A stretch of DNA of 64,000 bases from 630D-37 sp037478835 (lineage in GTDB: Bacteria > Chloroflexota > Anaerolineae > Anaerolineales > Villigracilaceae): assembly GCA_037478835.1 (NCBI GenBank), contig JBBFLV010000004.1:186001-250000 (forward strand), in the 5' to 3' direction. Each line of letters starts with the position of its first letter. Within the stretch, counting starts at the first letter, position 1. The notes beneath the pieces are model-generated. The model searched no databases, had not been told where the DNA came from, and saw only the letters and a program-made list of their open reading frames with translations. The position numbers were made by a program, and so were the translations under genes. This document shows, piece by piece, positions 8,104 to 17,144 of the stretch.

Positions 8104-9132
8104 ATGAAACGTCTATCTCTGTTCGCCCTTCTGATCCTAATGGTGGTCGTGCTTTTGACTGCCTGTGGAGGGAGGACCACTCCTGCCGCTCCATCTGAAG
8201 GTGGTGTAACCTCTCCGGAAGCCACTATTCTGGTAGATGGTTCCAGCACGGTCGCTCCGATCACCATGGCGATCGCTGAAGAATTCCAGGCACAATATCC
8301 GAATGTGCGCGTGCCGGTTGGCATTTCCGGCACCGGTGGTGGTTTCAAGAAGTTCTGCGCCGGCGAGACGGATATCTCCAATGCTTCGCGTCCGATCAGA
8401 TCCTCTGAAATAGAAGTTTGTCAGCAAAATGGCATTGAATACATTGAGCTTCCTGTAGCATATGATGGCCTGGCGGTTGTGGTCAATCCGGGAAATGATT
8501 TTGTTTCCTGCCTCACGGTTGAAGAACTGAAAAAAGCGTGGGAACCTGATGCCGAGGGCAAAATTACGAACTGGAACCAAGTACGTGCAGATTTTCCGGA
8601 TCGTCCCTTGAGCCTGTATGGCGCCGGCACCGATTCGGGCACCTATGATTACTTCACCGAGGCCATCGTGGGCAAGGCCGGTGCCAGTCGGGGCGACTAT
8701 CTACCTAGCGAGGATGACAATGTGCTTGTCCAGGGCGTTTCCGGTGATGAAAATGCCCTGGGATTCTTTGGCCTGGCTTACTATGAAGAGAACAAGGATA
8801 AGATCAAACTGGTGGCTGTGGATGGAGGGAATGGGTGTGTCCTGCCGAGCGTGGAAGCGGTGATGAACGGCACCTATCAACCGCTTTCTCGACCGCTTTT
8901 CATCTACGTCAGTCGTGCCAGCATTGATAAGAAGCCGGAAATCGATCTCTTCATCAAGTTTTATCTGGAAAACGCGGCCAGCCTGAGCGCCGAGGTCGGT
9001 TATATTCCTTTGCCGCAAGAGATTTACCAACTGGCTTTGGAACGCTACAACAAACGCATCACCGGTACCGTGTTCGGAGGTGAAACACCGGTTGGGGTTT
9101 CCTTGCAAGATTTGCTTTCCAAGGAAAAGTAA
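8104..9132 (+). CDS. pstS: Phosphate-binding lipoprotein of the Pst transporter
   Basis: Captures phosphate outside the membrane and delivers it to PstCA. The 342-residue protein starts with a lipoprotein signal ending in the lipobox LTAC (about 17-20), followed by a short Gly/Pro/Ser linker and a periplasmic-binding fold of the PBP-like type. The GSSTVAPI segment and the SGTGGGF loop are the usual phosphate-contact regions. ATG 8104 is preceded by AAGGAGAG. It is the first gene of pstSCAB; no phoU is seen in the window. Expression is probably PhoB-dependent given the 11-bp repeats upstream. Confidence 0.93.
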   Translation: MKRLSLFALLILMVVVLLTACGGRTTPAAPSEGGVTSPEATILVDGSSTVAPITMAIAEEFQAQYPNVRVPVGISGTGGGFKKFCAGETDISNASRPIRSSEIEVCQQNGIEYIELPVAYDGLAVVVNPGNDFVSCLTVEELKKAWEPDAEGKITNWNQVRADFPDRPLSLYGAGTDSGTYDYFTEAIVGKAGASRGDYLPSEDDNVLVQGVSGDENALGFFGLAYYEENKDKIKLVAVDGGNGCVLPSVEAVMNGTYQPLSRPLFIYVSRASIDKKPEIDLFIKFYLENAASLSAEVGYIPLPQEIYQLALERYNKRITGTVFGGETPVGVSLQDLLSKEK

Positions 9133-9200
9133 CTTTAGCCCGTACGCGGTTATAATCACGGGTGGTGTCTGCAAAAGGGCACTACCCCGGAGGTTTCCAT

Positions 9201-10112
9201 ATGCGTTCGTCGCTCTTGCGTGCTGAATACCGACGTACCTGGTGGACGGAGAAAATTGTCAAAGGAGTGCTCTTTGGCATGGCGTTGATCTCCGTTCTCA
9301 CCACAGTGGGGATTGTCTTTGTTTTGTTGCGCGAGACGATCTCTTTTTTCCTCCAGGTTTCACCGGCGCAATTTTTCCTGGATACGCGCTGGACTCCCCT
9401 CTTTGCATCGAAACGTTTTGGCATCTGGCCGCTGGTGAACGGCACATTTCTTGTCACCCTCGTAGCGCTTGTTGTGGCTTTGCCGCTAGGATTGCTGGCG
9501 GCAATTTTTATGAGCGAATACGCCGGTACCACCCTGCGTCGATGGTTGAAGCCTGTACTGGAGATTCTGGCGGGCATTCCCACCGTCGTCTACGGCTATT
9601 TTGCGCTCACCTTCATCACGCCATTGCTGCAGCGCATCTTCCCCCAAACCCAGGTATTCAACGCATTGAGCGCCGGCTTGGCGATGGGCTTTATGATCTT
9701 GCCCTTGGTGGCTTCGCTTTCAGAGGATGCCTTTTCTGCCGTTCCCTATTCCCTGCGCGAGGCGGCCTATAGCCTGGGAGCGACACGACTGGAAGTGGCA
9801 ACTCAAGTGGTTTTGCCTGCCGCTTTTTCTGGTGTGACCGCGGCCTTTATCCTTGCCTTCTCGCGTGCTGTGGGCGAGACGATGATCGTTGCCATCGCCG
9901 CCGGTCAACAGCCGAAGTTGACCCTCAACGTGCTCGAATCCATTGAGACGATGACAGCCTACATTGTGCAGGTCAGCCTAGGAGATACGCCTCATCAAAG
10001 CATCGCCTATCTGACAATCTTTGCTGTTGGCATGATGCTCTTCCTGATCACGCTGACCCTGAATATCATCAGTCACTTTGTGGCGCAAAAGGTGCGGGAG
10101 GTTTATCAATGA
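9201..10112 (+). CDS. pstC: Phosphate ABC transporter permease PstC
   Basis: Inner-membrane permease subunit of 303 residues with six predicted spans. The cytoplasmic coupling region reads SLREAAYSLGATRLEVATQVVLPAA, interrupted here only for description; its EAAxxLGA core contacts PstB. ATG 9201 follows a strong CGGAGG site; an upstream in-frame start at 9162 lacks one. A TATAAT at 9151-9156 in the pstS-pstC gap could be an internal promoter, although no -35 is visible. The stop overlaps pstA by 4 bases. Confidence 0.92.
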   Translation: MRSSLLRAEYRRTWWTEKIVKGVLFGMALISVLTTVGIVFVLLRETISFFLQVSPAQFFLDTRWTPLFASKRFGIWPLVNGTFLVTLVALVVALPLGLLAAIFMSEYAGTTLRRWLKPVLEILAGIPTVVYGYFALTFITPLLQRIFPQTQVFNALSAGLAMGFMILPLVASLSEDAFSAVPYSLREAAYSLGATRLEVATQVVLPAAFSGVTAAFILAFSRAVGETMIVAIAAGQQPKLTLNVLESIETMTAYIVQVSLGDTPHQSIAYLTIFAVGMMLFLITLTLNIISHFVAQKVREVYQ

Positions 10113-10993
10113 ATCGGGTGCCTGTTTTGCGCAATCCGACCGAAGATGACCTGAAGCGTCGTCATCGCAAAGGAATGATCTTCGCCGCTTTGGCTTTTGG
10201 GGCGATTTTGTTGGCCATTCTGGTATTGGTTACCCTTCTGATCGATGTATTTCTGGATGGCTTGCCCTGGCTGCGCCCGGAGCTTTTCACTCAGTTCCCT
10301 TCCCGTTTTCCGGAAAAGGCCGGCTTGCGCTCTGCGCTTCAGGGGACCTTTTGGCTAATGATCCTGACCGCCGTGATGGCGATTCCTATGGGGGTTGGAG
10401 CGGCAATTTATTTGGAAGAATATGCGACTAAAGGACGCCTGACGCGCTGGATTGAGATCAATGTGGCCAACCTGGCGGGGGTGCCATCCATCATCTACGG
10501 TTTGTTGGGGCTTGGGTTGTTTGTGCGTGGTCTCGGCCTAGGGCGGAGCCTGCTGGCCGGCGCGATGACGATGTCGCTGCTCGTGCTTCCCATTGTTATT
10601 GTTTCATCGCGGGAAGCGTTGCGTGCCGTCCCTCGTTCTCTACGTGAGGCCGCCATTGCCCTAGGGGCTACCCCTTGGCAGGTCATCCGGGATCACACGG
10701 TGCGCTATGCCATGCCCGGCATCCTCACCGGTGTCATCCTGGCTCTTTCACGTGCTATCGGCGAAACAGCGCCTTTGATCACCATCGGCGCGCTTACTTA
10801 CATTGCTTTTGACCTGCGCAGCCCCTTTGACCTTTTCACCGTGATGCCGATCCAGATTTTTAACTGGGTCTCTTTGCCGAAGAAGGAATTTCAAGCGTTG
10901 GCGGCGGCAGGGATTATTGTTTTACTGGTAATGACCCTCTTGATGAATGCGTTAGCCATTTTCCTGCGCAATCGTTTGCAACAGAGGTGGTGA
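10109..10993 (+). CDS. pstA: Phosphate ABC transporter permease PstA
   Basis: Second permease subunit, 294 residues, six predicted membrane spans and the EAA-loop core REAAIALGATPWQV near residue 180. It pairs with PstC to form the phosphate channel energised by PstB. Its ATG overlaps the pstC stop (ATGA), and pstB begins one base after its stop, so the permeases and ATPase are translated as one unit. The length is normal for the family. Confidence 0.92.
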   Translation: MNRVPVLRNPTEDDLKRRHRKGMIFAALAFGAILLAILVLVTLLIDVFLDGLPWLRPELFTQFPSRFPEKAGLRSALQGTFWLMILTAVMAIPMGVGAAIYLEEYATKGRLTRWIEINVANLAGVPSIIYGLLGLGLFVRGLGLGRSLLAGAMTMSLLVLPIVIVSSREALRAVPRSLREAAIALGATPWQVIRDHTVRYAMPGILTGVILALSRAIGETAPLITIGALTYIAFDLRSPFDLFTVMPIQIFNWVSLPKKEFQALAAAGIIVLLVMTLLMNALAIFLRNRLQQRW

Positions 10994-10994
10994 C

Positions 10995-11774
10995 ATGGTA
11001 GAAACGATCATGGAAGTTCGTAATCTCAGCGTTTGGTATGGAGAGTTTCGCGCTATCCAGGAGATCAATCTTCCCATTTATCGCAACAGGATCACGGCGA
11101 TCATCGGACCTTCTGGTTGTGGGAAGAGCACATTGCTGCGTGCTCTTAACCGCATGAATGAGCTGATGCCGAATGTGCGCACCGAGGGAGAAGTACTTCT
11201 GGAGGGTCAAAACATTTATGCACCGGGTATCGACCCGGTGGCTGTGCGCCGTCGGATAGGTATGGTCTTTCAGAAACCGAATCCTTTTCCGAAGAGTATT
11301 TATGAGAATATTGCCTGGGGAGTGCGCATTAACGGCTTTCGCGGCTCGCGTGCCGAAATGGATGCCTTGGTGGAGAATGCTCTGAGACAAGCCGCCTTGT
11401 GGGATGAAGTAAAACATAAACTTCACCAAAGTGGCTATTCTCTTTCCGGTGGTCAGCAGCAACGCCTGTGCATTGCCCGTGCCATTGCGCTGCAACCGGA
11501 AGTCATTCTGATGGACGAACCCGCCTCGGCCCTTGATCCAATTGCCACCCTGCGCATCGAAGAGCTGATGCACGAACTCAAAAAGAACTACACCATTGTG
11601 GTGGTGACACATAACATGCAACAGGCGGCTCGCGTTTCGGATTACACAGCCATGATGATGCTGGTGGGCGATACCCGCTCCGGCACGGTGATTGAATTCG
11701 GCGAAACGCAGCGCATTTTCACCCGACCTTCGGATAAGCGCACCGAAGATTACGTCACCGGGCGCTTTGGATAA
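10995..11774 (+). CDS. pstB: Phosphate ABC transporter ATPase PstB
   Basis: ATPase of the high-affinity phosphate importer, 259 residues. It has Walker A GPSGCGKST, Q-loop FQKPNPFPKS (typical of PstB), signature LSGGQQQR, Walker B VILMDEP and H-loop VVTHNMQQ. GAGGTGG lies just before ATG 10995. It is the last gene of the operon; the 151-bp gap to the convergent P-loop gene shows no clear terminator. Confidence 0.95.
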   Translation: MVETIMEVRNLSVWYGEFRAIQEINLPIYRNRITAIIGPSGCGKSTLLRALNRMNELMPNVRTEGEVLLEGQNIYAPGIDPVAVRRRIGMVFQKPNPFPKSIYENIAWGVRINGFRGSRAEMDALVENALRQAALWDEVKHKLHQSGYSLSGGQQQRLCIARAIALQPEVILMDEPASALDPIATLRIEELMHELKKNYTIVVVTHNMQQAARVSDYTAMMMLVGDTRSGTVIEFGETQRIFTRPSDKRTEDYVTGRFG

Positions 11775-11925
11775 CCAAAAATATCTCGGAATTCGCATTT
11801 GTCTGTGTTGATCCGTGTCCTATTTCCGATAAAGTTGTGATGTCGGAGAGTGAATGTGAACGGTGTCTTTGCTGAAAGATAGTAGAGCAGTTTCTTGGCC
11901 AATCTATTTGAGCCGCGATCGGTTT

Positions 11926-12501
11926 TTATTGCGATTTTCGCGTAGCCAAAATATGACCTAGCCACTTTTCCGTCTGCTCCGGCTGCCGAAAATGCAAAAT
12001 GTATAGATGATGGTATTCAGGTCGGCTCAGCCACTCGGTGTATTCACGCTTGCGTCGCCAGTAGTTTTTGAACAACCAGTGCCAAAGGGAATCTTCTGAC
12101 CAGATCTTGAAATGATGCCACAATGATTCGTAGTTACTGCCCCACAGGAGCTCTTGCCGCCACCAGCGCCGGAAAATGCGGAAGGTTAATCGCCAGAAGA
12201 CTGTCCAAAGCGGATAATCGAGCCAGATAACGGCCTGCGCCCGCGACCAGATCAGATGACGTACTTGAGAATAGTTCCCATCTGTTACCCAGCGTGGGGC
12301 ACGTGTGGCCATTTCCACCAATGCCTGGAATTCTTCCGGTGGGGTTGTTTGCCAGTTTTGCCGCCAATTCAGCGCGTCCAACTCAATGTGTTCCAGAGCA
12401 AGTTGCTGGGCTAGCCGCTTGGCCAGCGTGGATTTGCCGGCACCGGTGCTTCCGATGATCGCAATACGGGTGTAAGGGAACTCTGTATCCATTGTGTGCA
12501 T
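11926..12501 (-). CDS. P-loop kinase-like protein (FlaR/topology-modulation type)
   Basis: A 191-residue nucleotide-binding protein with Walker A GSTGAGKST near residues 17-25 and the LDALNW and DGNYSQVR segments typical of small adenylate-kinase-like proteins annotated as FlaR or DNA topology modulation protein. The true substrate of the family is poorly known. The central part is unusually rich in Trp and Arg. ATG 12492 is an alternative start. Its 5' end overlaps that of divergent phoB, so the two genes must share a tight promoter region; no clear box could be assigned. Confidence 0.72.
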   Translation of the reverse strand: MHTMDTEFPYTRIAIIGSTGAGKSTLAKRLAQQLALEHIELDALNWRQNWQTTPPEEFQALVEMATRAPRWVTDGNYSQVRHLIWSRAQAVIWLDYPLWTVFWRLTFRIFRRWWRQELLWGSNYESLWHHFKIWSEDSLWHWLFKNYWRRKREYTEWLSRPEYHHLYILHFRQPEQTEKWLGHILATRKSQ

Positions 12502-13188
12502 ATGGGCTATCTGATTTTGATTGTGGAAGATGAGCCGACTCTGCGACAGGTGCTTGCATATAACCTGCGCAAGGAGGGATATCGCGTTGAAGTGGCCACG
12601 GATGGGTGGCAGGCTTTGGAAAGCGCAAAGCGCCTACAGCCCGACCTAATTCTACTGGATGTGATGTTACCCGGCCTGGACGGTTTTGATGTCACTCGTC
12701 GGCTGCGCCAAGAAATGACCGTGCCTATTCTCATGCTCACAGCACGCACAGAAGAAATTGATCGGGTTGTGGGTCTGGAGGTCGGGGCGGATGATTATAT
12801 CCTCAAACCGTTTTCCATGCGGGAGTTATTGGCGCGCATTAAGGCGCATTTGCGGCGATCCGCTCTGTCGCAGACGGAAGAGACGAGCCAAGTGCTCACG
12901 TTCGATAACTTAATCATTTCGGTCGATCGGCGTGAAGTGACCATCAACGGACGTTTGTTGCATTTGAAGCCAAAAGAATACGATTTGCTCCTCTTCTTTG
13001 CTCGGCATCCACGGCGGGTACTTTCGCGTGAGTATATCCTCAATCAGGTGTGGGGTTGGGAGTATACCGGCGATAGCCGTACCGTAGATGTGCATGTCCG
13101 CTGGTTGCGGCAGAAGATCGAACCGGACCCGAAGCATCCGACGCGCATCGTGACCGTGCGCGGCGGAGGCTATCGGTTTGAAGGATAG
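12502..13188 (+). CDS. phoB: PhoB-like response regulator (OmpR family)
   Basis: DNA-binding response regulator of 228 residues. The receiver domain has the acidic pair ED (9-10), phospho-acceptor Asp53, and Lys102 in LKPF. A winged-helix domain follows (about 130-228), with the SRTVDVHVRWLRQKIE recognition helix. With the PAS-type kinase PhoR downstream and pst upstream, it is most likely the phosphate-starvation regulator. GTG 12496 is an alternative start; no ribosome binding site is visible. The stop codon TAG ends on the first base of a 7-bp tandem array. Confidence 0.88.
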   Translation: MGYLILIVEDEPTLRQVLAYNLRKEGYRVEVATDGWQALESAKRLQPDLILLDVMLPGLDGFDVTRRLRQEMTVPILMLTARTEEIDRVVGLEVGADDYILKPFSMRELLARIKAHLRRSALSQTEETSQVLTFDNLIISVDRREVTINGRLLHLKPKEYDLLLFFARHPRRVLSREYILNQVWGWEYTGDSRTVDVHVRWLRQKIEPDPKHPTRIVTVRGGGYRFEG

Positions 13189-13222
13189 ACCGTTGACGGT
13201 GGACAATGGACCGTAGACGGTG
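13188..13222. repeat. 7-bp tandem array, GACGGTG family (5 units)
   Basis: Five exact-length heptamers: GACCGTT, GACGGTG, GACAATG, GACCGTA, GACGGTG. The first base is the G of the phoB stop codon. The same family occurs between glgA and glgC at 59156. Confidence 0.78.
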
Positions 13223-13282
13223 ATCCCTGAGCTGTTGACAGAGGGTATGTGCACATGAACGTTGAACGGCAGCTCCCATCCC

Positions 13283-13427
13283 TCCCGTTCTCCCGTTCTC
13301 CCGTTCTCCCGTTCTCCCGTTCTCCCTTCTCCCTTCTTCCCCTCTTCTCTCGCTCTCCCGTTCTCCCGTTCTCCCGTTCTCCCTTCTCCCGTTCTCCAAT
13401 TCTCCCGTTCTCGTGCTCTCCCTTAAC
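13283..13427. repeat. 8-bp pyrimidine-rich array, TCCCGTTC family
   Basis: At least five perfect TCCCGTTC octamers (13283-13322) are followed by degenerate copies such as TCCCTTC and TCTCGCTC, up to just before the phoR start. The strand is almost pure pyrimidine in the mRNA sense. On the other strand it reads GAACGGGA, close to the GAGAGCGG arrays at 44126 and 47262. It lies inside the phoB-phoR transcription unit. Confidence 0.85.
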
Positions 13428-13432
13428 CCTCC

Positions 13433-14665
13433 ATGTCCGCCATTTCCCTTCTCCTCCTGCTCTTACTCCTTCTGATCTCCTGGCAATACCTCCGTCTGCA
13501 TCGCCGAGTGAAAGAGTATGCGGCTCATTTGCGAAGAGATCGGCCTGAAGTGCCCGCTTGGGTTTCCGGATTAGAGGACCTTTCTGCGGCGATCCATGCT
13601 CTGTTTTTATCCTTGCAGGAACAATTGCAGCAGGAGCGAGAGGAACGGGCGCGGCTAACGATGCTCTTAGAGCAATTAAGCGATGCGGTCCTGTTGGTGG
13701 ATGAAAACGGGCTGGTGACCTTTTTGAACCCGGCCGCAGAACGTCTCTTTCAGGTTTCCTCTCAGCTGGCGCTAGGGCATCCGGTGGATGAAGTGTTGCG
13801 TTATCATCGTCTAATCGAGACCTGGCGTCTTAGCCGCGAGCGCCACGAGGCCTATTCTGAATGGATCGAATGGCCACGACGCCGACTTTTTCTTCATTGC
13901 ATTGTCGTTCCCGATCGATATAGAAGTGGTGGCAGCCTGCTATTGATCCAGGATCTGACCCGCCTGCATCAGCTTGAAACGATGCGGCGCGATTTTGTCA
14001 CGAACTTTTCCCACGAAATACGCACGCCCCTGACGACCATCCAGGCGCTTGCCGAGACCTTACGCGGCGGTGCCCTGGAAGATGCTTCGGTGGCGCATCA
14101 GTTTCTGGAGCAGATCGAGCACCAGGTCCAGGCCCTGACCCGCCTTGCCGAAGGCTTGCTGGAGCTTTCGCAGCTGGAATCCGGCACCGTTCCGATCAAG
14201 GTGCAGCCTGTGGAGGTCCTTTCGCTTCTGGAACGTGTCGCCGAACGCCTGCGCTGGCAAATCGAACAGGCGGGTTTGAGCCTGATTCTGGAGTGTGTGG
14301 CACTGCCTCCTGTTCTGGCCGATCCTCTTCGCTTGGAGCAGGTGCTGATCAACCTCTTGCAGAATGCGATCCGGTTTTCACCGCCGGGTAAGCGCATTTG
14401 GGTTTCGGCCGTATACGAAAGTGAGTCAGAGCGCATTCATTTTTCGGTCCGTGATGAGGGGAAAGGGATTCCTGAAGAGCATCTGCCGCGCATTTTTGAG
14501 CGTTTCTACAAGGCGGATGCCTCTGAAGGCCATGGCTTAGGGTTGGCGATTGCGCGTCATATCATCGAGGCGCATAATGGCCGTATCTGGGTGGAAAGTA
14601 CCTTGGGAAAAGGCACTACGTTTCATTTTATACTGCCGGCGGCTTCCCAAGTCGAGCTTGAGTAA
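13433..14665 (+). CDS. phoR: PhoR-like PAS sensor histidine kinase
   Basis: Membrane sensor kinase of 410 residues. A single N-terminal membrane segment (about 3-18, a long run of Leu) is followed by a cytoplasmic linker, a PAS domain (about 80-185), HisKA with H-box SHEIRTPLT (His194), and HATPase motifs LINLLQNAIRFS, DEGKGIP and HGLGLAIA. There is no extracytoplasmic sensor domain, as in PhoR proteins that monitor the Pst system. No Shine-Dalgarno precedes ATG 13433: the 150 bases upstream are a pyrimidine-rich tandem repeat that may affect phoR expression relative to phoB. Confidence 0.88.
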   Translation: MSAISLLLLLLLLLISWQYLRLHRRVKEYAAHLRRDRPEVPAWVSGLEDLSAAIHALFLSLQEQLQQEREERARLTMLLEQLSDAVLLVDENGLVTFLNPAAERLFQVSSQLALGHPVDEVLRYHRLIETWRLSRERHEAYSEWIEWPRRRLFLHCIVVPDRYRSGGSLLLIQDLTRLHQLETMRRDFVTNFSHEIRTPLTTIQALAETLRGGALEDASVAHQFLEQIEHQVQALTRLAEGLLELSQLESGTVPIKVQPVEVLSLLERVAERLRWQIEQAGLSLILECVALPPVLADPLRLEQVLINLLQNAIRFSPPGKRIWVSAVYESESERIHFSVRDEGKGIPEEHLPRIFERFYKADASEGHGLGLAIARHIIEAHNGRIWVESTLGKGTTFHFILPAASQVELE

Positions 14666-14721
14666 ATCATTTTTGCCAGAAGCTCATCATCGCCGTGGTA
14701 AAATACTTCCCAGGAGACCTT

Positions 14722-15999
14722 ATGTCCTCTTTTTTGGGCTATCGTTGCTCTCTTTGTAGCACAGAATATACGCCAGAACAGGTACGCTATACTTGTCCAA
14801 GGGATGGGGGAAACCTGGATGTTGTCCTGGATTATGCCTCGATCCGCGCGCGCTATCGAGCCGAAGATATTGTGAGCCGTGCCGAGGCTTCGATCTGGCG
14901 ATACTTGCCCCTCTTGCCGTTGGATGAGCCCCCTGGCGGAGAAGGTACGCCCTTGCACGCGGTGGGACATACCCCGGTTTTCAGCCTGCCGCGCTTGGCC
15001 GAAAAACTGGGATTACGTGCTTTGTGGTTGAAAGATGAGAGCCGTAACCCGACGGCTTCGTTCAAGGATCGTGCCAGTGCCGTCGTTGTGGCGCGGGCAC
15101 GGGAGATCGGCGCCGATACGGTAGTGACCGCTTCGACCGGTAACGCCGGCGCTGCGCTGGCCGGCATGGCGGCGGCGGCCGGCCTTCAGGCGGTGATCTT
15201 TGCGCCCCGCACGGCGCCCCAGGCAAAAATCGCCCAATTGCTTGTTTTCGGTGCGCGCGTGCTCCTGGTGGATGGCACGTACGATGATGCCTTCGATCTG
15301 AGCATCCAGGCGGCAAATGAGTTTGGCTGGTATTGTCGCAATACCGGCTACAATCCCTTTACTGCCGAGGGAAAGAAGACGGCGGCTTTTGAAATCTGGG
15401 AGTGGTGGCAGGGAGCACACAGTGCCTGGCATCGCCTGATCGGGGAGGATATGGATCATCCACCACTGACCATCTTCGTTTCCGTAGGAGATGGGAATAT
15501 CATCTCCGGCCTGCACAAAGGATTCAAGGACCTGTTGGAACTCGGCTGGTTATCGCGCTTGCCGCGCTTGGTGGGCGTACAGGCCAAAGGTTCGGCAGCG
15601 GTTGCCCAGGCCTTTCATGCGCAGACCGAACAGATTACCCCGGTCAAAGCGGAAACGATCGCCGATAGTATCTCGGTCGATTTGCCGCGGGATGGGGTCC
15701 GTGCCGTGCGCGCCGCGCGTCAGACCGGAGGCACGTATGTGACGGTCGGTGACGAAGAAATTCTGGCGGCCATTGCCGAGCTGGGCAAATTCGGCATCTT
15801 TGCCGAGCCGGCCGGGGCGGCGGCATATGCCGGGCTGATCGCCGCACGACGCCAGGGCCTTATTCAGCCGGATGATCCGGTTTTGGTCCTGAATACCGGC
15901 AGTGGGCTGAAAGATGTGCGGGCGGCCATGCAGGCTGTGCCGCAGGCGCCGATCATCGAGCCTACTCTGGATGCTGTTCGGCGTTGGATCAGACCATGA
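14722..15999 (+). CDS. thrC: Threonine synthase
   Basis: PLP enzyme converting O-phospho-L-homoserine to threonine. The 425 residues start with a small zinc-ribbon-like segment (Cys9, Cys12, Cys25), followed by the PLP fold with Lys115 in NPTASFKDRA and the phosphate loop STGNAGAA. ATG 14722 is selected because CAGGAGA precedes it; an upstream start at 14695 would precede that site. A TAAAAT box lies about 20 bases upstream. The stop overlaps the next gene (ATGA). Threonine dehydratase is the main alternative but lacks such an N-terminal extension. Confidence 0.9.
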   Translation: MSSFLGYRCSLCSTEYTPEQVRYTCPRDGGNLDVVLDYASIRARYRAEDIVSRAEASIWRYLPLLPLDEPPGGEGTPLHAVGHTPVFSLPRLAEKLGLRALWLKDESRNPTASFKDRASAVVVARAREIGADTVVTASTGNAGAALAGMAAAAGLQAVIFAPRTAPQAKIAQLLVFGARVLLVDGTYDDAFDLSIQAANEFGWYCRNTGYNPFTAEGKKTAAFEIWEWWQGAHSAWHRLIGEDMDHPPLTIFVSVGDGNIISGLHKGFKDLLELGWLSRLPRLVGVQAKGSAAVAQAFHAQTEQITPVKAETIADSISVDLPRDGVRAVRAARQTGGTYVTVGDEEILAAIAELGKFGIFAEPAGAAAYAGLIAARRQGLIQPDDPVLVLNTGSGLKDVRAAMQAVPQAPIIEPTLDAVRRWIRP

Positions 16000-17144
16000 G
16001 GACCTGGAGTCTCACCACGCGTTATTTTTTCCTGGCGCTGATCCTCCTGGCCTTGATCGCTCTGGGATGGTGGCTGCGCCCTCTCTGGCGCTCTCTGGTG
16101 ATCGCCGCCCTGATCGCCTATCTCCTGTACCCTGTGGTACGTTGGGTAGAGAAAAAACTGCGTTTCTCCCATGTCGTTGCGGTTAACCTGGTTTACTTTC
16201 TGGCGCTGCTACTCATCTTAGGCTTGCCTTCTATCCTGATCCCTTTCTTCTTTGAAGAATTACAGAACATCGCCCAGGACCTGATCACCTTGTTCTTGCG
16301 CCTGCGCAGTCAGGCGATGCGCGTGGTGGTGTTTGCCGGCATTCCGCTCTATCCGGGGCGCTTCATCCCCGATCTGACGCAGGTGACCAACACCTTGATC
16401 GAAAATCTATCTGCCCACGCTCTGGAATGGCTCGAATCTACCACCCGTGGCCTGGCCTGGGTGTTGGTCATGCTGGTGGCGGTTTACTACCTGTTGCACG
16501 ATGCCGCTCGATTGCGTCGCTGGATCATTCAGCAGGCTCCCCCGGCCTATCAAAGCGACCTGGAGCGACTTTTCCAGGAAATCAGAAAGGTATGGGATGC
16601 CTACCTAGAGGGACAATTGAAACTCATGGTGATCGTGGCGATCATCTTTACCTTGGCCTGGCTGATCATCGGCCTGCCCGGCGCGGTGATCCTGGGCATC
16701 CTGACCGGTCTGTTCAGCCTGGTCCCGGAGATCGGCCCGTTGGTCGCATCGCTGCTTGCGGTTGTCGTCGCGCTCATTGAAGGCTCGACCTACCTCCCGC
16801 TCTCCAATCTCTGGTTTGCAGCGTTGGTAATGCTCATTTATCTACTGCTGATCAACCTGAAAAACATCTGGCTGCGACCGTTCGTCATTGGGCATAGCAT
16901 GAACATGCACCATGGGGTCGTTTTCATTGCCATTCTTACCGCCGCTGTCTTGGAAGGGGTGCTGGGGGCGCTGATCGCCGTCCCGCTCCTGGCTTCGGTG
17001 GATGTAATCTGGCGCTACTTACGCAATCGCATCTACGGTGAGCCACCGTTCAGCGGTTTTTCTTCTCCCGTGCAGGTTGAAGCGACGGTGACCAATGCCA
17101 CTTCCCCTGCGGCAAAATCTTCTCCTTCACGAAGGAAGCGATGA
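15996..17144 (+). CDS. AI-2E family membrane transporter
   Basis: Inner-membrane protein of 382 residues with about eight hydrophobic spans, the conserved amphipathic middle region and a C-terminal cluster of spans around the motif GLFSLVPEIGPLVA, typical of the AI-2E/PerM/TqsA family. Members export small molecules or work as Na+/H+ antiporters, so substrate is unknown. Its ATG overlaps the threonine synthase stop and its stop overlaps the glycosyltransferase start. The last 40 residues are a polar, Ser/Pro/Arg-rich tail. Confidence 0.85.
   Translation: MRTWSLTTRYFFLALILLALIALGWWLRPLWRSLVIAALIAYLLYPVVRWVEKKLRFSHVVAVNLVYFLALLLILGLPSILIPFFFEELQNIAQDLITLFLRLRSQAMRVVVFAGIPLYPGRFIPDLTQVTNTLIENLSAHALEWLESTTRGLAWVLVMLVAVYYLLHDAARLRRWIIQQAPPAYQSDLERLFQEIRKVWDAYLEGQLKLMVIVAIIFTLAWLIIGLPGAVILGILTGLFSLVPEIGPLVASLLAVVVALIEGSTYLPLSNLWFAALVMLIYLLLINLKNIWLRPFVIGHSMNMHHGVVFIAILTAAVLEGVLGALIAVPLLASVDVIWRYLRNRIYGEPPFSGFSSPVQVEATVTNATSPAAKSSPSRRKR

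Noticed and set aside
13283..13427. CRISPR-like array
   Set aside because: Units are 8 bp with no spacers and no cas genes nearby; it is a simple tandem repeat.
13249..13548. 99-codon frame through the TCCCGTTC array
   Set aside because: It is a translation of the octamer array (repeated SRSPVLPF), with no gene-like content outside it.
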